DNA of 64,000 nt from Anianabacter salinae (GCF_019061145.1 NZ_JAHQZS010000007.1:1-64000), one strand, 5' to 3'; shown: positions 17,268-26,266, counted from the first letter of the stretch. Made by a program: numbers and translations. Notes: generated by a model not told the origin, from the sequence alone.

Positions 17268-17296
17268 CAGCTACCGCCAAATGCGTTGCACGTCAA
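17268..17296 (-). promoter_or_regulatory. Predicted sigma-70 promoter of metZ
   Basis: On the minus strand TTGACG (17291-17296) is followed after 17 bp by TAGCTG (17268-17273). A start site about 7 bp further on would fall at 17261, exactly the first base of the riboswitch P1 stem. That agreement supports both calls. Confidence 0.65.
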
Positions 17297-17383
17297 TCGC
17301 GTCACGGTCCTGTAACGCGGCTTTCACGGCTCTGTCGCATGTCTGGTCTACGCCGCGACACAAGATGTTGTGGAGGCACGCCC

Positions 17384-18331
17384 TTGCCCCTTCTACGCGT
17401 CAATGCCCAGTCGGATCGTCCCGCCCTGCACGGGGACGGCAATCTTGACGGCACCCTGGCGGCGGCGCTGGCCGCCTTGCCGCCCGGAGCGCCCGTCGTG
17501 GTGATGATCCACGGGTTCAAGTTCTCGCCCTTCCGGCACGAGACCTCGCCGCATCGCCACATCTTGTCGATGGCCCCTCGCCGGGCCTGCTGGAAGGCGC
17601 TGTCCTGGCCGCGCCACCTCGGCTTCGGGCGCGGCGACGGGCACGAGGGGCTGGCGATCGCACTGGGGTGGGACGGGTCAGGCGACATCTGGCAGGCCTG
17701 GCACCGCGCAGGCATCGCGGGTGCGGCGCTGGCGCGGCTGCTGCGGATGATCGCATGCCACCGCGCGGGCCCGGTGGACATCATGGCGCATTCGCTGGGC
17801 GCGCGTGTCGCGCTGACGGCGTTGTCGGCCAGCGGCGCGGGGGCGGTCGGGCGGGTCGTGCTGCTGTCGGCGGCCGCCTTTACGCACGAGGCGCAGGCGG
17901 CGCTCGACACCCCCGCCGGGCGCAGCGCCGAGGTCGTGAACGTCACCAGCCGCGAGAACGATGTGTTCGACGCGCTGTTCGAGGGGTTCGTGGGTGGCTT
18001 CCGGCTGGGGCGCACGATCGGCTCGGGCCTGCGCAACGCGCCGCGTAACTGGGTCGACCTGCAGATCGACAAGGACCGCACCCGCGAGGGGCTGGCCGCG
18101 CTGGGTTTCCGCATCCCGGCGCCGAAGACCCGCGTCTGCCACTGGTCATCCTACCTGCGCCCCGGGTTGTTCCCGCTCTACCGCGCACTGATCCGCGACC
18201 GGGCGGCCCTGCCCCTTGGCCTGCTGCGCCAGATCGCCCCCGCGCAAGACCCGCGCTGGTCGCGGCTGATCCCCGTGAGGCTGCCGCGCCTGCGCGGCCC
18301 CTGGGGCGGCGCTGGACTGGCGCGGTCCTAG
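17384..18331 (+). CDS. Alpha/beta-fold hydrolase
   Basis: A roughly 315-residue serine hydrolase of the lipase/esterase fold. VVVMIHGFKFSP carries the oxyanion-hole HG motif, and the nucleophile elbow is MAHSLGARVA (an A-H-S-L-G form of GxSxG). HWSSY near the C-terminus is a candidate site for the catalytic His. No signal peptide is evident and the substrate is unknown. TTG at 17384 is the preferred start because GGAGG sits 7 bp upstream; an in-frame ATG at 17339 would add 15 residues. It is divergent from metZ and its 3' end overlaps ispZ by 4 bp on the opposite strand. Confidence 0.82.
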   Translation: MPLLRVNAQSDRPALHGDGNLDGTLAAALAALPPGAPVVVMIHGFKFSPFRHETSPHRHILSMAPRRACWKALSWPRHLGFGRGDGHEGLAIALGWDGSGDIWQAWHRAGIAGAALARLLRMIACHRAGPVDIMAHSLGARVALTALSASGAGAVGRVVLLSAAAFTHEAQAALDTPAGRSAEVVNVTSRENDVFDALFEGFVGGFRLGRTIGSGLRNAPRNWVDLQIDKDRTREGLAALGFRIPAPKTRVCHWSSYLRPGLFPLYRALIRDRAALPLGLLRQIAPAQDPRWSRLIPVRLPRLRGPWGGAGLARS

Positions 18332-18927
18332 CTGTCCTTCTCCGTCCCGTGCCGGGCAAACAACCCCGACTGCGCGATGAAGAAGACGAAGATGCCGATG
18401 GTCAGGCCGAAGGTCTTGAAGTTCACCCAGGCGTCCGTCGACATGGTGCGCCAGATCACCTCGTTCAGGATCGCGAGGCCCGCGAAGAAGACGGCGACGC
18501 GGCGGGTGAGGATCATCCAGCCGGCATCGTCCAGCGGCACCACTTCGGACATCACGAAACGCAGATAGGACTGCCCGCGCAGCAGCCCGACGCCAAGGAT
18601 CACCGCGAACAGCGCGTAGATCAGAGTGGGCTTCATCTTGAAGAACCGCTCGTCGTTGAGCCACACCGTCAGCCCGCCGAACAGCCCCACGAGCACCAGC
18701 GTCACAAGCTGCATCTTGGACAGGGTGCCGGTCAGCCGCCACAAGAGGAACGTGGTGAAGGCCAGCACCGGGATGAACGCGGCGGTGATCAGGACGAAAC
18801 CGGAATAGTCCCGCCCGCCGATGGTATAGGTCGCATCCTTCAGCAGCATGTAGCCGATGAAGAACGCGGCCACCGGCCCCAGGTCCAGCGCCATCTTGAG
18901 GCCCTTGCCGATCTCTTTCTCTGCCAT
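18328..18927 (-). CDS. ispZ: Inner membrane-spanning protein YciB / septation protein IspZ
   Basis: A 199-residue polytopic membrane protein of the IspZ/YciB family (intracellular septation protein A), linked in other bacteria to envelope synthesis and cell division. It shows about five to six hydrophobic helices. Family features include DLGPVAAFFIGYM at the N-terminus, LTVWLNDERFFKMKPTLIY in the middle and NEVIWR...WVNFKTFG near the C-terminus. The ATG at 18927 is chosen for its AAGGAG; a start at 18945 would overlap the upstream exporter gene by 4 bp and add MRRSRS. Probably cotranscribed with that gene. Confidence 0.92.
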   Translation of the reverse strand: MAEKEIGKGLKMALDLGPVAAFFIGYMLLKDATYTIGGRDYSGFVLITAAFIPVLAFTTFLLWRLTGTLSKMQLVTLVLVGLFGGLTVWLNDERFFKMKPTLIYALFAVILGVGLLRGQSYLRFVMSEVVPLDDAGWMILTRRVAVFFAGLAILNEVIWRTMSTDAWVNFKTFGLTIGIFVFFIAQSGLFARHGTEKDS

Positions 18928-18941
18928 GCTCCGGCTCCTTC

Positions 18942-19844
18942 TCATCCGCCCGTTTCAACTATCACGGCGCCCGCCGCAATCAACGCCATCAGCGCGATGC
19001 GGCGCGGGCCGACGGTTTCGCCCAGCACCAGCCAGCCGATCAGCGCGGCGAACACCGTCGAGGTCTCGCGCAGGACCGCCGCCTCGCCCACCTTGTCGAG
19101 CCGTGTTGCCATCATCACCGAGCCGAAGCTGCCAAAGGCGATGACCCCGCCGATCAGCCCGCGCAAGCACAGCGGACCGGGCGCGGGGCGATCCGCCATG
19201 CGCGCGTAACGGACCGCCGCGATGGGCAGGACAGACAGCGAATCCAGCACGAAGAACCATGCAAGGAAAGTGAATGGGTTCAGCGGCGCGCGGATGCCGT
19301 AGGCGTCCCAGGTCGTGTAGATCGCGACGAAACAGCCGGTCATCACCGCCAGCGTCAGTGCGGCGGGCAGCGTGTCGCGGGCAATCTGCAGGAACACAAG
19401 GTTGTAGGCCGCCAGCCCGAAGATCCCCGCCAGCAGCACCGCGACGCCCATCCATTGCACCGGCGTGAACACCTCGCCAAAGACGATCCAGGCGCCGAAC
19501 ACGGCGAACAGCGGCCCGGTGCCGCGCACCACCGGGTAGACCACCGTATAGGCGCCCTTGGTGTAGGCGAAGGCCTGCAGATACTTGTAGATCGCGTGGA
19601 TCACGAAGGCGCCCGCCAGCAGCCACCAGACCTGCGGCGTGGGGCGCGGCACGAGGAACAGCGCGACCGGCAGCGCCATCAGACCGTAACTCGCGTCGAT
19701 CGCCCCGCGCGACAGCCAGGGATCATGCCGCCCCTTTTGCAGCGCCCCGAACACCGCGTGCAGGACCGCCGCCGTCAGCGCAAGGATCAGCGCCATGCGG
19801 TGGCCTGTCTCGGTGCCTTCGATGGACAAGAGCCATTCGGTCAC
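18942..19844 (-). CDS. DMT-superfamily (EamA) transporter
   Basis: A 300-residue membrane protein with ten predicted helices in two EamA repeats. The first runs from ALILALTAAVLHAVFGALQKG to about residue 145, and the second ends with VFAALIGWLVLGETVGPRR, a typical EamA end segment. Such proteins export or take up metabolites; the substrate cannot be read from the sequence. I use the GTG at 19844 (GAGAGG upstream, giving VTEWLLSIEGTETGH...); the alternative ATG at 19796 would remove 16 residues. It leads into ispZ with overlap or a 14-bp gap depending on the ispZ start. Confidence 0.87.
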   Translation of the reverse strand: MTEWLLSIEGTETGHRMALILALTAAVLHAVFGALQKGRHDPWLSRGAIDASYGLMALPVALFLVPRPTPQVWWLLAGAFVIHAIYKYLQAFAYTKGAYTVVYPVVRGTGPLFAVFGAWIVFGEVFTPVQWMGVAVLLAGIFGLAAYNLVFLQIARDTLPAALTLAVMTGCFVAIYTTWDAYGIRAPLNPFTFLAWFFVLDSLSVLPIAAVRYARMADRPAPGPLCLRGLIGGVIAFGSFGSVMMATRLDKVGEAAVLRETSTVFAALIGWLVLGETVGPRRIALMALIAAGAVIVETGG

Positions 19845-19913
19845 GGCAAGCCTCTCGGGAACCGGACCGGGGCGCAGCGGCGTTTGCCTGCAAGAGCTGC
19901 GCGAAGGACCACC

Positions 19914-20387
19914 ATGGCTGATCTGCTTGCCGATTTCTCGGCCCCGTTTCCGGGCCTCGCCTGGCAGACCGCGCTGGCGCGGCTGATCTGCGCGATCGTG
20001 CTCGGCGGTCTCGTCGGATGGGAGCGCGAGGTGCACGACAAGCCCGCCGGTATGCGCACCCACATGCTGATCGCACTGGCCTCCTGCCTGTTCACGCTGC
20101 TGGCGTTCGATCTGATCGCGATCGAGACCTCGCGCGACGACGCGCTGCGCGTTGATCCGCTGCGCCTGATCGAGGCGGTGACGGCAGGGGTCGCGTTCCT
20201 GGCCGCGGGGTCGATCCTGACGCGGCAGGGGTCGGTGCAGGGGCTGACCACCGGCGCGGGCATGTGGATGGCGGGCGCGCTGGGGCTGGCCTGCGGGCTG
20301 GGGCGGATCGTGCTGGCGCTGATCGCGGTCGGTCTGGCGCTGGTCGTCCTGTGGCTCTTGCGGCGCGTGTATCCGCACCAGGACTGA
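19914..20387 (+). CDS. MgtC/SapB family membrane protein
   Basis: A 157-residue protein with the MgtC N-terminal domain: RLICAIVLGGLVGWEREVHDKPAGMRTHML, followed by EAVTAGVAFLAAGSILTRQG and LTTGAGMWMAGALGLACG (key positions 23-52, 80-99, 104-121). About four to five membrane helices are present. It lacks the C-terminal ACT-like soluble domain of Salmonella MgtC, as many short homologues do. Family roles include membrane potential control and survival at low Mg2+, but this is not established for short forms. It has GAAGGA before the ATG and is convergent with ftsY, only 4 bp apart. Confidence 0.9.
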   Translation: MADLLADFSAPFPGLAWQTALARLICAIVLGGLVGWEREVHDKPAGMRTHMLIALASCLFTLLAFDLIAIETSRDDALRVDPLRLIEAVTAGVAFLAAGSILTRQGSVQGLTTGAGMWMAGALGLACGLGRIVLALIAVGLALVVLWLLRRVYPHQD

Positions 20388-20391
20388 GCGG

Positions 20392-21426
20392 TCAATCGCC
20401 CGTTCCGGTCAACGCCCGCGCGAATTCCTCGGGATCGAAGGCGGACAGATCGTCGATCTGCTCGCCCACGCCGATGGCATGGATCGGCAGGCCGAAACGG
20501 TCGGCCAGCGCCACCAGCACGCCGCCCTTGGCGGTGCCGTCCAGCTTGGTCATCACCAGCCCCGACACATCGGCCAGCTTCTGGAATATCTCGACCTGGC
20601 TGAGCGCGTTCTGGCCCGTCGTGGCATCCAGCACCAGAAGCGTGTTGTGCGGCGCCTCGGGGTCCTTCTTGCGGATCACCCGGACGATCTTGGCCAGTTC
20701 CTCCATCAGGTCCTGGCGGTTCTGCAGCCGCCCCGCCGTGTCGATCAGCAGAAGATCGGCGCCGTCGGCCTCGGCCTTGGTCATGGCATCATAGGCAAGG
20801 CTGGCAGGGTCGGACCCTTGCGGCGCGGTCAGCACCGGCACGCCCGCGCGCGTTCCCCAGACCTGAAGCTGCTCGACGGCAGCGGCGCGAAAGGTATCGC
20901 CCGCCGCGATCACCACCGACTTGCCCGCGGCGCGGAACTGGCTGGCCAGCTTGCCGATGGTGGTGGTCTTGCCCGACCCGTTCACGCCGACAACCAGCAC
21001 CACCTGCGGCCGTTTCTGGTAGATCGGCATCGGCTTGGCGACAGGTTCCATGATCCGGGTGATTTCCTGCGCCAGCGCGGCGCGGATCTCGCGCGAGGAC
21101 AGGCGCTTGCCGAAGCGTCCCTCGGCGAGGTTGGCAGAGACGCGCAGCGCGGTATCGACGCCCATGTCGGACTGGATCAGCAATTCTTCCAGCTGCTCCA
21201 GCATCGCGTCGTCCAGCACCCGGCGTGGCCCGTCGTCGGCGCGCCCGAGCATCCGGCCGACGATGCCGCCGGACGGCTCGGCGGCGGGCAACGGCGTCGA
21301 TGTATCAACAGACGCTTCGGGAGGCGCCGTGTCGTCACCGCCCTCTTCCACGATGGCGTCCAGCCCGTCCTCGAGCTTGGACGAGGACTTGAACAGGCGA
21401 TCCTTGAGCTTTCCGAAAAACGACAT
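20392..21426 (-). CDS. ftsY: Signal recognition particle receptor FtsY
   Basis: SRP receptor GTPase that brings ribosome-nascent chain-SRP complexes to the membrane. At 344 residues it has only a short acidic A-domain (about residues 1-65), as usual in alphaproteobacteria. The NG domain shows GVNGSGKTTTIGKLA (P-loop, about 150), DTFRAAAVEQL, LIDTAGRLQNR, TKLDGTAKGG and the C-terminal GEQIDDLSAFDPEEFARAL. RBS-like GGGAGA precedes the ATG. Confidence 0.97.
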   Translation of the reverse strand: MSFFGKLKDRLFKSSSKLEDGLDAIVEEGGDDTAPPEASVDTSTPLPAAEPSGGIVGRMLGRADDGPRRVLDDAMLEQLEELLIQSDMGVDTALRVSANLAEGRFGKRLSSREIRAALAQEITRIMEPVAKPMPIYQKRPQVVLVVGVNGSGKTTTIGKLASQFRAAGKSVVIAAGDTFRAAAVEQLQVWGTRAGVPVLTAPQGSDPASLAYDAMTKAEADGADLLLIDTAGRLQNRQDLMEELAKIVRVIRKKDPEAPHNTLLVLDATTGQNALSQVEIFQKLADVSGLVMTKLDGTAKGGVLVALADRFGLPIHAIGVGEQIDDLSAFDPEEFARALTGTGD

Positions 21427-21660
21427 GGGGTCTCCCGCGGGCGCGTTATCCTTGACCTAATCCGTCGAACCCGGGGATGGAAGGGCGAAGGCTGCGCGCC
21501 CGTCCGGCAATCACCGGGCTTGACGGGCCGGCGCCAAATGGCCGGCCCGCTTCCCCGGCCCTGTCAATTTGCGGCGAAATGCCCATTCTTTCCTGTCTTC
21601 GCCCCGTTTCCGCCGCATCCGTTCCGCAACCCTGCCCGCCCCGCGCGATAGCCTGTTCCA

Positions 21661-22725
21661 ATGTTGAAACCCGCCGCCCTGTTCACGATCGCCAGCCTTG
21701 CCCCCGCCCCGCTGATCGCGGCGGGCGCGCTGTGGGGCGGGTTCTGGGCCGTGGCCGCGATCGGCCTGATGGGCGTTCTGGTCTTCGTGATCGACGAGTT
21801 GATCGCCGAAGCCGCGCCAGAGGCGCTCCCGGGGGTCGAGTTCCCCGCCTCTGACCGCCTTGCCGCCACGCTCGCGCTGACCCACCTCGCGCTGCTGGCG
21901 GTCGTGGTCTTCGCGCTGTCTGGCGCCACCGCGCTGTCTTGGCCCGCCAGTGTCATGGTGTTCATGGCGGCTGGCCTCTACCTCGGTCAGATCGCCAATT
22001 CGAACGCGCACGAGTTGATCCATTCCACCCGCCGGGGGCTGCATGGCCTTGGCGTCGCCGTCTATGCCGCGCTGGGTTTCGGGCACCATGCCTCGGCGCA
22101 TGTGCTGGTGCATCACCGCAACGTCGGCACCGACAGCGACCCCAACTCCGCCCCGCTGGGCATGTCGTTCTATCGCTACGCGCCCCGCGCCTGGATCGGC
22201 TCGTTCCGGCGGGGCCTTCGGATCGAGGCAGAGCGGCGGCGCGGTCGCGGCGGTCTGCACCCTTACCTGCGCTACGGCGCCATCACGGCGCTTGCCGCCG
22301 CGCTGGCCTATGGTCTTGGCGGGATCACCGGCGTCGCGGTCTGGGCCGGGCTGTCGGCCTATGCACAGACCCAGCTTCTGCTGTCGGACTACGTGCAGCA
22401 CTACGGCCTGCGCCGCGCGCACCTGGCCGACGGCCGCTTGGCGCCGGTGTCGGACCGGATCAGCTGGAACGCGCCGCTGCCTGCCTCCAGCTACATGATG
22501 CTGAACGCGCCGCGCCACTCGCACCACCACGCGCACCCCGGCGATCGGTTCCCGGCGCTGACCGTGCCCGCCCCGGCCGAGGCGCCGACCCTGCCGCATT
22601 CCCTGCCCCTGATGGGCGCGATCGCGCTCATTCCGCCGCTTTGGCACCGCATGATGGACCACCGCGCCGCCAACTGGGCCGTCGACGCATGGGATGACGC
22701 GCACCCCGCGATGGCTGCCGAGTAA
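21661..22725 (+). CDS. AlkB-like membrane diiron hydroxylase (alkane 1-monooxygenase family)
   Basis: A 354-residue integral membrane enzyme with five to six helices and the histidine boxes of the AlkB family: HELIH, a second box in ASAHVLVHHRNVGT, the VQHYGL segment and RHSHHHAHP. These bind a diiron centre that hydroxylates terminal methyl groups using O2 and electrons from a rubredoxin or ferredoxin. No rubredoxin gene is next to it; the 2Fe-2S ferredoxin at 27 kb is not obviously linked. It is slightly shorter than Pseudomonas AlkB (about 400), and the substrate could be alkanes or another hydrophobic compound. Confidence 0.88.
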   Translation: MLKPAALFTIASLAPAPLIAAGALWGGFWAVAAIGLMGVLVFVIDELIAEAAPEALPGVEFPASDRLAATLALTHLALLAVVVFALSGATALSWPASVMVFMAAGLYLGQIANSNAHELIHSTRRGLHGLGVAVYAALGFGHHASAHVLVHHRNVGTDSDPNSAPLGMSFYRYAPRAWIGSFRRGLRIEAERRRGRGGLHPYLRYGAITALAAALAYGLGGITGVAVWAGLSAYAQTQLLLSDYVQHYGLRRAHLADGRLAPVSDRISWNAPLPASSYMMLNAPRHSHHHAHPGDRFPALTVPAPAEAPTLPHSLPLMGAIALIPPLWHRMMDHRAANWAVDAWDDAHPAMAAE

Positions 22726-22795
22726 CCGCCGAGACAAGGGCCGCTGGCCGCTTTGTGACTGGCCCGGTGCCGCAGCATCTGGCAGGCTCAGGCCC

Positions 22796-23188
22796 ATGAG
22801 ACATCTTGTTGCCGCCCTGCTGATCGCCCCGACCGCGCTGATGGCCGAAACCCCGATGACCGCGTCGGAATTCGAAGCCTATGTCACCGGAAAAACCCTG
22901 ACCTACGCCGAAGGCGGGATCGTCTACGGCATCGAGGAATACCTGCCGAACCGCCGCGTCCGCTGGGCCTTTACCGAAGACGAATGCAGGGAAGGCGAAT
23001 GGTTCGAGGCGGGCGAGGCGATCTGTTTCGTCTACGAGGATAACCTGGAACCGCAGTGCTGGACCTTCTACGACCGCCCCGGCGGGCTGGCCGCGAAGTT
23101 CGAGAACGTGGACGACGGGCGCGAGCTGTACGAGATCGGCCAAAGCCCCGAGCCACTGTTCTGCCCGGGCCCCGAGGTCGGCGTCTAG
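22796..23188 (+). CDS. Small secreted protein of unknown function
   Basis: A 130-residue product with a signal peptide (MRHLVAALLIAPTALMA) and a compact mature domain, TASEFEAYVTGKTLTYAEGG then FTEDECREGEW, ICFVYED and PQCWTFYDRPGG. Four mature Cys residues suggest two disulfides in the periplasm. The FVYED...CWTF pattern recurs, to my knowledge, in uncharacterised Rhodobacteraceae proteins; no function is known. It is 70 bp downstream of the AlkB-like gene on the same strand and converges with xseA (4-bp gap). Confidence 0.8.
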   Translation: MRHLVAALLIAPTALMAETPMTASEFEAYVTGKTLTYAEGGIVYGIEEYLPNRRVRWAFTEDECREGEWFEAGEAICFVYEDNLEPQCWTFYDRPGGLAAKFENVDDGRELYEIGQSPEPLFCPGPEVGV

Positions 23189-23192
23189 GCGC

Positions 23193-24770
23193 CTACAGCA
23201 AGCTGCCCTGCTCGGGCGGCGGGGCCTTGGGCTTCTTCGGTTTGCCGCCCGCAGCGCCGCCGCCGCCCGGAATGACCCCAAGGCGGCCGTCCGCGAACTC
23301 AATCTCGAGCGCTCCCTGCACCTCGGCATCGGCCTTGCGCGTCACCACGCCGTCGCCCGCACGCACCACGGCATAGCCGCGCTTCAGCGTCTCGGTATAG
23401 CCAAGCGTCTGGCGCAGACGCTCCAGCGCCTCCAGCCGGTCGCGCCATCCCCCCGTTTGTGCTCGGCCCGCCGTGGCCAGCCGTGCCGCCAGCCGGTCGA
23501 GATCGCCCCGCTTGCGCGCCGTGTCGCGCTCGATCACCGACAGGCGCAGCCCCCGCGCCCTGTCGTCCAGCCGCCGCTTGCCGTCGGCCAGCGTCCGAAC
23601 CAGCGCCGGGGCCAGCCGCGCCGACAGCCCGCCCACCGCCTGCCGGCGGTCCACCAGACCGCGCCGCAACGTCGCCGGGCGCAGCGCCGCCGCCGCGTCC
23701 GCCAAGGCCACACGCTTGTCCCGTGTCACCGCGATCAGGGCGCGCGGCAACCGCTCTCCCCATAGATCCAGCCGCTGCGCCGCCGTCGCGACCAGCGTCT
23801 CGGGACGTGGCAGCGCGCGCGCAAGATCCATCATCCGCTGCCGCCGCTGGCCGGTGGCTTGCGTCATCGCCCGCGTCAGCCGCGCGTCCTGCTGATCCAC
23901 CCAGGCCAGAAGGTCCAGCCGCACCGGCACCGCACGCTCTGCCGCCGCCGTGGGCGTCGGCGCGCGGTAGTCCGAGACGTAGTCGATCAGCGTCGTGTCC
24001 GTCTCGTGCCCTACCGCCGAGATCAGCGGAATGCCTGACGCTGCCGCCGCGCGCGCAACGCTTTCCTCGTTGAAGCCCCACAGATCCTCGATCGACCCGC
24101 CGCCGCGCGCCACGATGATCAGGTCGGGGCGCGGCAGGGGACCGCCCGGCGTCAGCGCGTTGAAGCCCTCGATCGCGCGCACCACCTCGGGGGCGCATTT
24201 CGCCCCCTGCACCGCCACCGGCCAGACCAGCACCTTGCGCGGGAACCGGTCGCGCAGCCGGTGAAGGATGTCGCGGATCACCGCGCCCGAAGGCGAGGTG
24301 ACGACGCCGATGATCTCTGGCAGGAACGGGATCGGCCGCTTGCGCGCGGGATCGAACAATCCTTCGGCGGCAAGCTTCTTCTTGCGCTCTTCCAGCATCG
24401 CCATCAGCGCGCCCGCGCCCGCCGGGCGGATGTCCTCGATCACCATCTGGTACTTCGACTGGCCCGGGAACGTCGTCAGCCGCCCGGTCGCGATCACCTC
24501 CAGCCCCTCCTCGGGCTGGGTCGGCAAGCGCCCCGCGACACCTTTCCAGATCACCCCCGAAAGGACCGAGCGATCATCCTTAAGGTCGAGATACACATGC
24601 CCGGACCGCGGCCGCGACACGCGTCCGACCTCGCCGCGCACCCGGACATGGGCGAACTCGCCCTCGACCACGCGCTTCACCGCGCCCGAAATCTCCGAGA
24701 CGGTGAATTCGTGGGTGTTGTCGCCGGGTCCGCTCTCGCCGTCCGGGCCGTCATCGTCGATCAGATCCAT
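23193..24770 (-). CDS. xseA: Exodeoxyribonuclease VII large subunit
   Basis: Large chain of exonuclease VII, which degrades single-stranded DNA from both ends together with XseB (not in this window). The N-terminal OB domain (TVSEISGAVKRVVEGEF...VRVRGEVGRV, about 24-60) precedes the catalytic domain with TSPSGAVIRDILHRL, DLIIVARGGGSIEDLWGFNE and SAVGHETDTTLIDYVSD. A long Arg/Ala-rich coiled-coil region follows, and YTETLKRGYAVVR lies near the end. The 525 residues include an N-terminal acidic tail and a basic, Pro/Lys-rich C-terminal tail. Confidence 0.96.
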   Translation of the reverse strand: MDLIDDDGPDGESGPGDNTHEFTVSEISGAVKRVVEGEFAHVRVRGEVGRVSRPRSGHVYLDLKDDRSVLSGVIWKGVAGRLPTQPEEGLEVIATGRLTTFPGQSKYQMVIEDIRPAGAGALMAMLEERKKKLAAEGLFDPARKRPIPFLPEIIGVVTSPSGAVIRDILHRLRDRFPRKVLVWPVAVQGAKCAPEVVRAIEGFNALTPGGPLPRPDLIIVARGGGSIEDLWGFNEESVARAAAASGIPLISAVGHETDTTLIDYVSDYRAPTPTAAAERAVPVRLDLLAWVDQQDARLTRAMTQATGQRRQRMMDLARALPRPETLVATAAQRLDLWGERLPRALIAVTRDKRVALADAAAALRPATLRRGLVDRRQAVGGLSARLAPALVRTLADGKRRLDDRARGLRLSVIERDTARKRGDLDRLAARLATAGRAQTGGWRDRLEALERLRQTLGYTETLKRGYAVVRAGDGVVTRKADAEVQGALEIEFADGRLGVIPGGGGAAGGKPKKPKAPPPEQGSLL

Positions 24771-24886
24771 GCCCCGACGCTATCCCCGCCCGCGCCGAAG
24801 GAAAAGCCCGCATGACCCGCCGCGTCTTGTGAAGCCTCCCGGAACCCCCTAGACGAACTCACGCCTCAGAACGGGACCCATCTGCC

Positions 24887-26152
24887 ATGAACATCCTGAT
24901 CCTCGGCGGCGGAGGCCGCGAACATGCCCTCGCCTGGGCAGTGATGCAGAACCCCAAGTGCGACCGGCTGATCGTCGCCCCCGGCAACGCCGGGATCGCC
25001 GCCATCGCCGACTGTGCCGCGCTCGACATCCTCGACGGCGCCGCGGTCGCGGTGTTCGCCGCCGACAACGCCATCGACCTCGTCATCGTCGGGCCAGAGG
25101 CGCCGCTGGCCGCCGGTGTCGCGGACAGGGTGCTTGCGGCCGGGATCGCCTGCTTCGGCCCCTCTGCCGCCGCCGCCCGGCTCGAGGCGTCCAAGGCCTT
25201 CACCAAGGAAATCTGCGACGCGGCGAACATCCCCACCGCCGCCTGGGCCCGCTTCACCGACGCCGCCGCCGCGCGCGCCCATGTGACCGCGCAAGGCGCC
25301 CCCATCGTCGTCAAGGCCGACGGGCTTGCGGCGGGCAAGGGCGTCGTCGTCGCCATGACCATCGCCGAGGCCCATGCCGCCATCGACGACATGCTGGACG
25401 GCGCCTTCGGCAGCGCGGGCGCCGAAGTGGTGATCGAGGAATTCATGTCAGGCGAGGAAGCCTCGTTCTTCGTGCTGTCGGACGGCACCGACGTGCTGGC
25501 CATCGGCACCGCGCAGGACCACAAGCGCATCGGCGAGGGCGACACCGGCCCGAACACCGGCGGCATGGGCGCCTATTCGCCCGCGCCGGTGCTTTCGCCC
25601 GAAATCGAGGCCCGCGCCATGGCCGAGATCATCCGCCCCACCATCGCCGAAATGGCCCGCCGCGGCACGCCCTACCAGGGGGTGCTCTATGCCGGACTGA
25701 TGATCGAGAACGGCGCCCCGCGCCTTGTCGAATACAACGTCCGCTTCGGCGATCCCGAGGCGCAGGTGCTGATGATGCGCCTCGGCGCACAGGTGCTCGA
25801 CCTGATCCAGGCCTGCGCCGAGGGCCGCCTGGCCGAAGCCCGCGTCTCCTGGGCTGACGATCACGCGCTGACCGTGGTGCTGGCCGCGCAAGGCTACCCC
25901 GGCGCCCATGCGAAAGGCGAGCCGATCGGCGGCCTCGCCGCCCTGCCCGAGACATCGCAGCAAATGGTGTTCCACGCAGGAACCGCCGAGACCGAAGGCC
26001 GGATCGTCTCGAACGGCGGCCGCGTCCTCGGCGTCACCGCGCGCGGCGCCACGCTGCGCGAGGCGCAAACCCGCGCCTATGCCATGGTGGACGGGATCGA
26101 CTGGCCCGGGGGCGTGCACCGCCGCGACATCGGCTGGCGCGCCCTCGACTGA
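24887..26152 (+). CDS. purD: Phosphoribosylamine-glycine ligase
   Basis: GAR synthetase, second step of de novo purine synthesis. The 421-residue ATP-grasp enzyme begins MNILILGGGGREHALAWA. It contains VIVGPEAPLAAGV, the IVVKADGLAAGKGVVVAMT ATP-binding region (about 140), DHKRIGEGDTGPNTGGMGAY and EYNVRFGDPEAQVLMMRL. It is monocistronic as far as visible, divergent from xseA, and followed by a strong bipartite hairpin. Confidence 0.97.
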   Translation: MNILILGGGGREHALAWAVMQNPKCDRLIVAPGNAGIAAIADCAALDILDGAAVAVFAADNAIDLVIVGPEAPLAAGVADRVLAAGIACFGPSAAAARLEASKAFTKEICDAANIPTAAWARFTDAAAARAHVTAQGAPIVVKADGLAAGKGVVVAMTIAEAHAAIDDMLDGAFGSAGAEVVIEEFMSGEEASFFVLSDGTDVLAIGTAQDHKRIGEGDTGPNTGGMGAYSPAPVLSPEIEARAMAEIIRPTIAEMARRGTPYQGVLYAGLMIENGAPRLVEYNVRFGDPEAQVLMMRLGAQVLDLIQACAEGRLAEARVSWADDHALTVVLAAQGYPGAHAKGEPIGGLAALPETSQQMVFHAGTAETEGRIVSNGGRVLGVTARGATLREAQTRAYAMVDGIDWPGGVHRRDIGWRALD

Positions 26153-26169
26153 CCCGCAGGCGCCCCTGT

Positions 26170-26200
26170 CCCATCTTTGGTCCCGAAATACTCGGGAGAG
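26170..26200. repeat. Rhodobacteraceae-type intergenic motif
   Basis: The stretch around CTTTGGTCCCGAAATACTC resembles a short intergenic motif (CTTTG-x-CC-x-AAATACxC followed by G-runs) that recurs between genes in roseobacters; a related copy lies at 36572-36590 between fdsA and fdsB. Its role is unknown. The recurrence in this lineage is from memory and was not searched. Confidence 0.4.
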
Positions 26201-26220
26201 CGCGAGAGGGAACATCTCGC

Positions 26221-26256
26221 ACGCCCCAAGCGGGCTAAATGCCCGCGCCGGGGCGT
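26221..26256. terminator. Bipartite hairpin between convergent purD and VCBS gene
   Basis: An outer 7-bp stem (ACGCCCC / GGGGCGT) encloses an inner 6-bp stem (GCGGGC-TAAAT-GCCCGC). It lies between the 3' ends of purD and the gene at 26267, so it can end both transcripts, although no U-tract follows. A weaker 6-bp hairpin (GCGAGA / TCTCGC, 26202-26220) sits just before it. Confidence 0.6.
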
Positions 26257-26266
26257 TCCACCGGGA

